A DNA stretch of 5,430 nt, from the NCBI GenBank assembly GCA_026706425.1, contig JAPOYW010000517.1:1-5430 (forward strand), in the 5' to 3' direction. A model generated the notes under the pieces. It was not told the origin of the DNA, did no database searches, and saw nothing but the letters and a program-made list of their open reading frames with translations. Within the stretch, counting starts at the first letter, position 1; each line of letters begins with the position of its first letter. Origin of the DNA: Gammaproteobacteria bacterium (lineage in GTDB: Bacteria; Pseudomonadota; Gammaproteobacteria; Pseudomonadales; Azotimanducaceae). Of this stretch, positions 1 to 5,430 are shown one piece after another. The translations under genes were made by a program, and so were the position numbers.

Positions 1-1
1 C

Positions 2-1099
2 GACGACCCGTCGCTCGCGCGGACAGCGCTATTGGGCAACTCGCTCGCGGGGATGGTGATTCTTCAGCCGCCCGGGGTGTTGGCCGCGTCGATGAACCGG
101 CTCGTCGACGCCGGGTTCGAGTTCGGGTTGCACGAACTCGCCTCGGCGATTGGCAACGAGGTTCCGCTGGCGACCTTCGAGCTGTTGCTGGACCACGGCG
201 AAGCCGATCTGGCCGAGGCATGGACCGACCAAAGCAACAACCGTCCCATGGACCTCGCCGGATTCGCGGCGGCGAAGCACCGATTCGACCTGCTCGATGC
301 CCTGCTTCAACGCAACCCCAGGCCCGGCGGCAGTCGAGCGATGGACTATCTCCCGGAACCTTCAAACGACGAGGATGTAGCCGCAACCGAAGACATCGTG
401 CAACGGCTCGCCGCTGCCGGCTACGTGCCGATGCTGCCAAGCACCGTGACGCGCCTACTGGCATGGATGCCCGAACCGTCGCTCGCAGCGTTGGACTTCG
501 ACGCCCGCGTTCCGGGTTTGACCCAGCCCGTGCAAGCCGTTGCGGAGGAGTTCCGAGACGAAATCCGGCGTCTCGATGAGGGCTTGGCAACTGCGCGCGA
601 ACAAGAGTCGCGGTGTCTTGACGACGGTGCGGGCCAATCGGGCAAGAGTCGAAGTCTGATCGCAAAGCGGAAAGTCAGCGAACCGCCGCTACGCACTCGG
701 CCAGATGCATCCGACATGGCGACCATTTTCAGGACGTGGGAATCCCCGGACGTGGAGGCCTCCGCCGAGTCCCTTCTGGATCGACAAATGGAGTTCCTCT
801 ACTCCGCCATGGACGGTCGCTGGGAGGATTTCCTAGGGGCCGTGGAAGACCTCCCCGAGGATGCGGATCCCACGGCCTTGAGCATGGCGACCCGAGTGTC
901 CTTGCTTCTCGCGCCGCACGACGTTGTGGTGAAAACGCTCGCGAGGATCGACGAACTCCCGGGAACGCGGCGATCCTTGCGGCATCGCGGACTGCCGGTG
1001 ATGATGTCAAGATCTTCGAGGAACTTCGCGGACGCGGCATGGACCTCCATGTCGTGGACGACACCGGCCATAACGCGATCAGCACAGCCGTTCGGGTGA
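2..1099 (+). CDS. Ankyrin-repeat-like protein, 5'-truncated by the window edge, frame interrupted near 961
   Basis: The frame is open from base 2 with no convincing start (a TTG at 32 has no supporting ribosome site), so the gene begins upstream of the window. The protein is soluble-looking, without a membrane segment in the visible part. It carries degenerate ankyrin-type helix pairs, for example 'MNRLVDAGFEFGLHELASAI' followed by 'FELLLDHGEADL' and 'FDLLDALLQRN', then 'DIVQRLAAAGYVP'. A charged, low-similarity linker lies at about 560-720 and more helical sequence follows to about 960. After 961 this frame turns into 45 residues rich in Arg, Ser and Trp with no ankyrin character and stops at 1097-1099. 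The genuine continuation is in the -1 frame (see 961-1377). Ankyrin repeats are protein-binding scaffolds; no partner can be named. The repeat consensus is weak, so it could be another alpha-solenoid. Confidence 0.7.
   Translation, partial: DDPSLARTALLGNSLAGMVILQPPGVLAASMNRLVDAGFEFGLHELASAIGNEVPLATFELLLDHGEADLAEAWTDQSNNRPMDLAGFAAAKHRFDLLDALLQRNPRPGGSRAMDYLPEPSNDEDVAATEDIVQRLAAAGYVPMLPSTVTRLLAWMPEPSLAALDFDARVPGLTQPVQAVAEEFRDEIRRLDEGLATAREQESRCLDDGAGQSGKSRSLIAKRKVSEPPLRTRPDASDMATIFRTWESPDVEASAESLLDRQMEFLYSAMDGRWEDFLGAVEDLPEDADPTALSMATRVSLLLAPHDVVVKTLARIDELPGTRRSLRHRGLPVMMSRSSRNFADAAWTSMSWTTPAITRSAQPFG
958..964 (+). other. Frame-break site: candidate -1 slippery heptamer C CCG GGA or single-base deletion
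   Basis: The upstream frame reads CCG (959-961) GGA (962-964), and the ankyrin-like continuation reads GGG (961-963) AAC (964-966). One extra G in the 961-963 run would restore a single frame. The seven bases also fit the X XXY YYZ pattern of -1 programmed frameshift sites in the correct phase. A weak 5-bp stem (970-974 with 984-988) begins 5 nt downstream. GC-rich heptamers of this kind are poor slip sites in the cases I know, so a deletion is favoured. Confidence 0.5.
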
Positions 1100-1377
1100 T
1101 GCAGTCACGGGAAGCGCTCGACTACCTGCTGGCCAACGGCGTTGCAGTCAAGCTCGATTCGCCTGGCTACGACCCCCTCGACCGAGTCCTGCTCAACCTG
1201 GTCAACGACTCCTTCCGTACGAGCGCATCCGTCTCGCCGTGGGTCCGCACCCTGATCGACCACGGCGCCCCGATCGAAGCCAGTCACCTGCAGGTGATGG
1301 AACTGCTGCGGCTCGATCGCTCGGCTGTCTACTCGGACGTCGTCAAGGAGGTTCCGGAACTGGCCAGGTCGACCTAA
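961..1377 (+). CDS. 3' continuation of the ankyrin-repeat gene in the -1 frame
   Basis: From codon 961-963 this frame reads 'GNAAILAASRTAGDDVKIFE' and then the clearest ankyrin signature of the gene: 'DLHVVDDTGHNAISTAV', 'EALDYLLANGVAVKLDSPG' and 'VRTLIDHGAPIEASHLQVM'. It ends at TAA 1375-1377. Joined to the upstream frame by one -1 step it makes a continuous product of about 458 visible residues. It has no good start of its own at the point where homology-like character begins. A GTG at 736 would add residues that look like an out-of-frame shadow. An ATG at 1099 overlaps the upstream frame's TGA as TGATG and could allow coupled re-initiation to give a 92-residue fragment. The simplest reading is one gene broken by loss of a single base, either as a real mutation (pseudogene) or as a sequencing or assembly error. 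Programmed frameshifting is a less likely third option. Confidence 0.7.
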   Translation, partial: GNAAILAASRTAGDDVKIFEELRGRGMDLHVVDDTGHNAISTAVRVMQSREALDYLLANGVAVKLDSPGYDPLDRVLLNLVNDSFRTSASVSPWVRTLIDHGAPIEASHLQVMELLRLDRSAVYSDVVKEVPELARST

Positions 1378-1392
1378 CCCGGCAAACAAACC

Positions 1393-3831
1393 GTGCGGTC
1401 AGCGGCCAAGCAGGCGTTCATCTCGTTCCTCCTCGCGCTGGGCCTCGCCGCATGTTCCTCCAACACTCCGCCCGATCCCCAACCGCGCTACGAGGCCGAA
1501 ATCCGGCGCACCGCCTATGGCATTCCGCACATCAAGGCCGACGACTGGGGCGGCCTCGGCTACGGCTACGGATTCGCTTACGCCCAGGACAACTTCTGCG
1601 TGGCGATGCGGGCAATCGTCGACGCCACGAGCCGGTCCGGCGAGTTTTTCGGCGAGGCCGACGGCGACCTCACCACAGATTTCGTGCTGCGCTTTCTGTT
1701 CGGCCCCAAGGAGGAGTTCAGTCAGAACTACCTGAACCGCGAATCAAAGGCCTTCCAACTCACCGAGGGGTTCGCCGCCGGGATGAACGGCTACCTCCGG
1801 GAAGCCGGTGTGGGCAACCTGCCGGCGGGCGACGCCGGCTGTCGCGATGCGTTTTGGGTCTACGAGATCGATGCGGTGGACGTCTGGATGCTGATCTCGC
1901 GGGTCGTGATGGCCGGAAGTTCCGACCAGAATACGGTGCGGCGGGCCGTTTTCTCGCCCACTGGGCCCGACGAGTCCGCATCCACAGGCATGGCCAATGC
2001 CGTTTTCGGGGCCTTGAAACGGGATCTGCGCCAATCCGCGCACCGCTTCGGCCAACCCGACAGCGGCAGCAATGCCCTGGCCATTGGCCGCGACCTGAGC
2101 CAGACCGGTCGAGGCCTACTACTGGGCAATCCCCATCGGGGTTGGCAAGGCCCGGAGGCATTCCATCAACTGCACCTCACGATCCCGGGGGAATACGACG
2201 TTGCCGGTGCCGCGCTGCACGGCATTCCATGGGTCGGCATCGGCTTCAACCGCGACGTGGCGTGGACCCATACCACGTCCTTCGCGTCGCGGTTCACCCT
2301 CTACGAACTGCAATTGAATCCGAACGACCCGCTCCAGTACCGCTACGAGGACGAATGGCGGGACATCAGCGCTCAGGACGTCCAGATCGAGGTCAAGCTC
2401 GACGACGGATCCCTTGAGACAAGAACCCACACCTTCTACCGGTCCCACTACGGTCCCATCGTGGACCTGGGCGTGCTGAGTTCGACTCTAGCCGGCTGGC
2501 CGATGTTCAACGGCAACCTGGTTACGTTCCGGGACGCCAACGCGCTACGCAGCACCATGACGGTCGATCAGTACCTTGCCATGGGCCAGGCAGCCAGCAT
2601 CGACGAGTTCACAGACGCACTCAAGGACATCGGTGTACCCATCTTCCATACCCTTGCCGCCGACCGCCACGGCAACGCCTTCTACGGCGAGGTCGCCGCC
2701 GTCCCCCACGTCACCGAGGCGCAGCGCGAGGAATGCGCGACGGATCTCGGCCGGGTGCTCGCGGCCTTCTCGAACAACGCCCTGATCACCCTCGATGGCA
2801 GTGCCGCCGCTTGCGAGTGGGGCGAAGATCCGGACAGCCCGCCGGACTCCAACCTCTACGGCTACGAGGCCCGGCCCAAGCTCGTCACTACGGAGTACGT
2901 CGGCAACGGCAACGACAGCTATTGGCTCTCCAACGCCGACAACCCGATCACGGGGTTCTCGCCGATCTTCGGCTGGCTGGGCCACGAGAACACCCAGCAA
3001 AGCCTGCGCACCCGCATCGGCCACCTCATGGTCGCCGAACGGCGCAACGCGACGGATGGCCTCGACGCCACGCCGGGATTCACGCTCGACTCGCTGAAGG
3101 CGTTCATGTACCGCAACCGCGTCTACGGTGCCGAGGTCGTTCTCGACGACGTGCTGACGATCTGCGCGGCGCTCGACGGCAGCGACGCCGACGAGGAGCG
3201 GGCGCTTGAGGCTTGCCAGGTGCTCGACGGCTGGGATCGGAAGGTCGACGTCGACAGCCGGGGCGCGCAGGTCTTCACCGAGTTCTGGCGGGAGATCCAC
3301 CGTGAGCTTGGCAACGACTTCCACGTGCTGATCGAGTCGCGGAACTTCTGGGCCGTGGACTTCGACCCCGCAGATCCGCTCAATACGCCCCGGGGCATCG
3401 ACCGTTCACGCCTCGGCAATCGCAAGCTGGTCGTGGAGTCGCTTAGCGCGGCGGTACAGAGGTTGAACAACGCAGGAGTCGCTCTCGATGCGGCCTGGGG
3501 CGACGTGCAGTTCGTGACCAAGAACGGCATCGACCTCCCCATCCACGGCGACCATGCGGACGCAGGGGTTTACGGCCACATCTCGCCGAGCTTGCGCGAT
3601 GGCGGCTACCGGCCCCGGAGCGGCAACAGCTACATCCAGGCCGTCACCTGGGACGACGACTGTCCCTTGGCCGAGACGATCCTGCTGTCGTCCCAGTCGA
3701 GCGATCCGGACTCGCCCCACTTCGCCGACCAGACCGAACTCTACGGCCGCAAGGAGTGGGTGTCCTTTCCGTACTGCGACGGTGCGATCGAAGCGGCGCG
3801 GATCGGCGAGGTGCTCGCCGTCGAAGAGTAG
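1393..3831 (+). CDS. Penicillin-acylase-family Ntn hydrolase, PvdQ/AHL-acylase-like, predicted lipoprotein
   Basis: This amidase would remove an acyl chain from an amide-linked substrate such as an acyl-homoserine lactone, a siderophore precursor or a lipopeptide; the exact substrate is not visible. The GTG start at 1393 is forced: the same frame has a stop at 1375, and the next Met lies far inside the enzyme. Residues 1-21 form a lipoprotein signal with lipobox L-A-A-C (Cys21), followed by Ser-Ser, which suggests outer-membrane sorting. The alpha-chain motif 'EIRRTAYGIPHIKADDWGGL' and 'GYGYGFAYAQDN' lies at residues 35-67. A spacer at roughly 190-225 precedes the beta chain, which starts at Ser226 in 'GSNALAIG'. 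His248 is beta-23 and Thr295 beta-70 by count, matching PvdQ positions His-beta23 and Val-beta70. The Asn of 'GNGNDSYW' (505 or 507) is the likely oxyanion Asn. The C-terminal 'SGNSYIQAV' and 'DPDSPHFADQTELYGRKEW' blocks are typical of the family. The length is close to or slightly above PvdQ (762 aa). The eight other Cys residues (69, 150, 448, 474, 591, 608, 757, 795) could form periplasmic disulfides. Confidence 0.93.
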   Translation: MRSAAKQAFISFLLALGLAACSSNTPPDPQPRYEAEIRRTAYGIPHIKADDWGGLGYGYGFAYAQDNFCVAMRAIVDATSRSGEFFGEADGDLTTDFVLRFLFGPKEEFSQNYLNRESKAFQLTEGFAAGMNGYLREAGVGNLPAGDAGCRDAFWVYEIDAVDVWMLISRVVMAGSSDQNTVRRAVFSPTGPDESASTGMANAVFGALKRDLRQSAHRFGQPDSGSNALAIGRDLSQTGRGLLLGNPHRGWQGPEAFHQLHLTIPGEYDVAGAALHGIPWVGIGFNRDVAWTHTTSFASRFTLYELQLNPNDPLQYRYEDEWRDISAQDVQIEVKLDDGSLETRTHTFYRSHYGPIVDLGVLSSTLAGWPMFNGNLVTFRDANALRSTMTVDQYLAMGQAASIDEFTDALKDIGVPIFHTLAADRHGNAFYGEVAAVPHVTEAQREECATDLGRVLAAFSNNALITLDGSAAACEWGEDPDSPPDSNLYGYEARPKLVTTEYVGNGNDSYWLSNADNPITGFSPIFGWLGHENTQQSLRTRIGHLMVAERRNATDGLDATPGFTLDSLKAFMYRNRVYGAEVVLDDVLTICAALDGSDADEERALEACQVLDGWDRKVDVDSRGAQVFTEFWREIHRELGNDFHVLIESRNFWAVDFDPADPLNTPRGIDRSRLGNRKLVVESLSAAVQRLNNAGVALDAAWGDVQFVTKNGIDLPIHGDHADAGVYGHISPSLRDGGYRPRSGNSYIQAVTWDDDCPLAETILLSSQSSDPDSPHFADQTELYGRKEWVSFPYCDGAIEAARIGEVLAVEE

Positions 3832-3841
3832 GCGCCGCCTA
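3829..3841. repeat. 13-nt palindrome holding both convergent stop codons
   Basis: The sequence TAGGCG-C-CGCCTA is a perfect inverted repeat. Its left TAG is the acylase stop and its right CTA is the complement of the TAG ending the minus-strand gene. As RNA it could form a 5-bp stem with a 3-nt loop on either strand. There is no U tract, so it is not a convincing intrinsic terminator, and none is seen elsewhere in the 7-nt gap. Confidence 0.5.
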
Positions 3842-5338
3842 TTCGCGTTCCAGCATAAACAGCGTGCCGAAGCCGAGCTCCCGGTCGTCGTGGACGACCG
3901 CCAGCACCACCGATCGGGTTCCGCCCGCGGGATCATCGGCCTTGTCCATGACCACGAGGATCAGATCGACGATGCTCGGCGGGAGTACCAGAAGCGAGCA
4001 GGTGATGGTCACATCGGCTTCGTAGACGGCGAATGCGGGATTGATCGCCTCGAATGCGCCGCTCACGTTGCATGTGAACCCGCCCGCCTGGAAGCTGAAA
4101 CTAACGGAACCGTCGGCGTCCGGTTCGAAGTCTCCGTCCAAGTCCGCGTCGTCCTCTTCCGGGCTCCACAGTCCCGCGATCTCCTCGGTCGCGCCGCCGC
4201 GTTCGAAGCCGGTGAACGCCCAACCGTGGAAGGATCGAGGAGTCTCGCCCACGACGTTGTATTGGCCGCGAATCCAGTCGCCGGCGCGATACTCGGCGGT
4301 GAACTCGAAGTCCTCGCTGCCGCCCTTCACGTCGAGACCAACCTGCTCGGCCTTGCCGGATTCGTAGAGTTCGCCCGAGCCCGCGACTCCCGCTCCGGTC
4401 GTCCAGAACGTAGCCCGGGCGACGCGGTCGACCTCATCCGCCTCCGGCAGCCAGGCGTACATCCGGCTGTCCGGCAGCAGGACGATGTAGCCCTCGCCGC
4501 CCTCCTCGTCCTCGAAGGAAATCTGCCAAAGACCGGTCGCGCCCCGATAATTCGGATTGGTGCTGGAGAGATTCGTCAGGTGGCCCGAGACCGTGCTCAT
4601 CAGGTTGACGACTGTGATGGGCACGTCCGAAACCACGTCGAGGGACCATTTGCCCGTGCCGTCGCCGATCCCGTCCATCTCGAGATCCGCCGATGCGACA
4701 GTCTGGGCACCGCCAGCGGGAATCGTCAGGCTGAACGGGGCCGAGGGCTCGTCGTCTTCACCTTCCTCGACCTTCGCATCGTCCCGACCGGTGATCGTGA
4801 CCATCGCTTCGGCGTCGCCGGGATTGATCAGGCGCAGCGAACTCGCCTGGTTCACGTTGCTGCCCGGGTTGAAGACGGGCACGCGATGCCGCAGCGAAGC
4901 GTCCGGCACGACGTCGTGCATGCTGGTCAGGAAGCCGTCGTGCAGGGTGCGGATGTAGGCTAGGGGCTCGATGTCGAGATCGCCGCCGTAGAGCAGCAGC
5001 CGCCAATCGCCCTCGCCGTCGCCGAGCCCCTCCGGCAACCCCTTGCCTTCGTTGCCGCTCTCAATATCCGCGGAGTTCAGGTGCTTTGTTTCCCGGGCAC
5101 CGATGGACAGTTCGATCGGTCCATAGCGCATCCCCGCATCGTCGTTGGCCACGATTTCCACCGTGCCCGGCTCATCCGAGTGGTTGATGATCCGGACGAA
5201 ACCCTGCCGTCGCTCCGGATCGCCGTCTGCCATGACGAGCGGGAGCGAGTGTTCGCGTCCCCGCCGATCGTTCTCCGTCTGGCCAATGGCCGGCCAGGAG
5301 AGAAGCAATGCCGCCGCAGACAATATCCAGTGTCGCAC
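3839..5338 (-). CDS. Secreted protein with two tandem beta-rich repeats and an acidic DxDxDG segment; function unknown
   Basis: I do not recognise a named family. The start is GTG at 5338, because a GGGAGG ribosome site sits 5 nt before it and it begins a clean Sec signal: 'RHW', then the hydrophobic stretch 'ILSAAALLLSWPAIG', with likely cleavage before Gln20. An ATG at 5401 would add 21 residues in front of the signal and is less likely. The mature protein has about 480 residues. Repeat A (about 44-144) and repeat B (about 163-260) align clearly: 'FVRIINHSDEPGTVEIVAND' with 'SLRLINPGDAEAMVTITGRD', 'LNSADIE' with 'VASADLE', and 'GLGDGEGDWRLLL' with 'GIGDGTGKWSLDV'. Residues 265-385 look like a separate beta domain ('GLWQISFEDEEGGEGYIVLL'). 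Residues 396-409 are very acidic and contain D397-A-D399-L-D401-G, a DxDxDG calcium-type loop. Cys423 and Cys447 could pair. There is no transmembrane segment or catalytic motif. It is probably an exported binding or surface protein, by inference only. Confidence 0.85.
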   Translation of the reverse strand: MRHWILSAAALLLSWPAIGQTENDRRGREHSLPLVMADGDPERRQGFVRIINHSDEPGTVEIVANDDAGMRYGPIELSIGARETKHLNSADIESGNEGKGLPEGLGDGEGDWRLLLYGGDLDIEPLAYIRTLHDGFLTSMHDVVPDASLRHRVPVFNPGSNVNQASSLRLINPGDAEAMVTITGRDDAKVEEGEDDEPSAPFSLTIPAGGAQTVASADLEMDGIGDGTGKWSLDVVSDVPITVVNLMSTVSGHLTNLSSTNPNYRGATGLWQISFEDEEGGEGYIVLLPDSRMYAWLPEADEVDRVARATFWTTGAGVAGSGELYESGKAEQVGLDVKGGSEDFEFTAEYRAGDWIRGQYNVVGETPRSFHGWAFTGFERGGATEEIAGLWSPEEDDADLDGDFEPDADGSVSFSFQAGGFTCNVSGAFEAINPAFAVYEADVTITCSLLVLPPSIVDLILVVMDKADDPAGGTRSVVLAVVHDDRELGFGTLFMLERE

Positions 5339-5343
5339 TCGGT

Positions 5344-5349
5344 CCTCCC
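5344..5349 (-). promoter_or_regulatory. Shine-Dalgarno site fixing the GTG start of the secreted protein
   Basis: On the minus strand GGGAGG lies 5 nt before GTG at 5338-5336. This near-perfect anti-16S match at ideal spacing decides the start in favour of GTG 5338 over the ATG at 5401. Confidence 0.8.
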
Positions 5350-5356
5350 GAAAGAG

Positions 5357-5386
5357 CTGTTGTCGCTGTTCGGCACAATACAACAG
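5357..5386 (-). repeat. Inverted repeat in the leader of the secreted-protein gene
   Basis: The arms CTGTTGT (5357-5363) and ACAACAG (5380-5386) are perfect 7-nt complements separated by 16 nt. They lie just upstream of the Shine-Dalgarno site. This could be an operator half-site pair or a 5' leader hairpin, or chance. I see no convincing -35/-10 promoter pair in 5339-5430, although the promoter may lie beyond the window. Confidence 0.3.
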
Positions 5387-5430
5387 TTCTCCCCGACGCA
5401 TTGTCCCAGCGCCAATGAGCCAGTTTGAAA

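Noticed and set aside
736..960. Upstream part of the plus-strand frame starting at GTG 736
   Set aside because: Before 961 its translation is Gly/Arg/Pro-rich and lacks ankyrin character, whereas the other frame gives helical sequence. Only the part from 961 is taken as genuine.
1239..2417. A 392-codon open frame on the plus strand
   Set aside because: It spans the end of the ankyrin gene and the start of the acylase in a different frame. The translation is Arg/Pro/Gly-rich, typical of a GC-rich shadow frame.
2545..3324. A 259-codon minus-strand open frame
   Set aside because: It lies wholly antisense to conserved acylase sequence, with a Val/Ala/Arg-rich translation and no recognisable motif.
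3406..3936. A 176-codon minus-strand open frame
   Set aside because: It overlaps the acylase C-terminal conserved blocks and the end of the secreted-protein gene. No ribosome site or domain supports it.
3554..4963. A 469-codon open frame on the plus strand
   Set aside because: It overlaps the end of the acylase in another frame and runs antisense to the secreted protein. The product is Arg/Ala-rich with no domain, while the opposite strand has a signal peptide, ribosome site and internal repeats.
5339..5401. N-terminal extension of the secreted protein from ATG 5401
   Set aside because: It would place 21 polar residues before the signal peptide and bury the strong GGGAGG site inside the gene. 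GTG 5338 fits better.

Overview
The window is GC-rich, protein-dense bacterial DNA with three genes. An export signal with a lipobox on one protein, a Sec-type signal peptide on another and a periplasmic-type acylase suggest a Gram-negative bacterium, plausibly a high-GC proteobacterium. The sequence alone does not fix the taxon. I saw no rRNA, tRNA, CRISPR array, transposase or integrase.

Layout: (1) Positions 2-1377, plus strand: the 3' part of a diverged ankyrin-repeat protein that enters from the left edge. Its frame breaks near 961, and the ankyrin-like sequence continues in the -1 frame to the stop at 1375-1377. (2) Positions 1393-3831, plus strand: a complete 812-residue penicillin-acylase-family Ntn hydrolase of the PvdQ/acyl-homoserine-lactone acylase type, made as a predicted lipoprotein. 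It starts only 15 nt after the ankyrin gene. (3) Positions 3839-5338, minus strand: a 499-residue secreted protein with two copies of a beta-rich repeat, an acidic DxDxDG segment and no function I recognise. It converges on the acylase with 7 nt between the stop codons. (4) Positions 5339-5430: the leader of gene 3, with a strong Shine-Dalgarno sequence and a small inverted repeat.

How they fit together: the ankyrin and acylase genes are close enough to share a transcript. The acylase would cleave an amide-linked acyl chain (a quorum-sensing lactone, lipopeptide or similar) at the cell envelope. Gene 3 is transcribed towards them and need not be functionally linked.

I do not see a clear undescribed system. 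The points most worth checking are the frame break, which falls exactly on a formal -1 slippery heptamer; the lipid anchor and changed oxyanion-hole position of the acylase; and the unassigned duplicated domain of gene 3.
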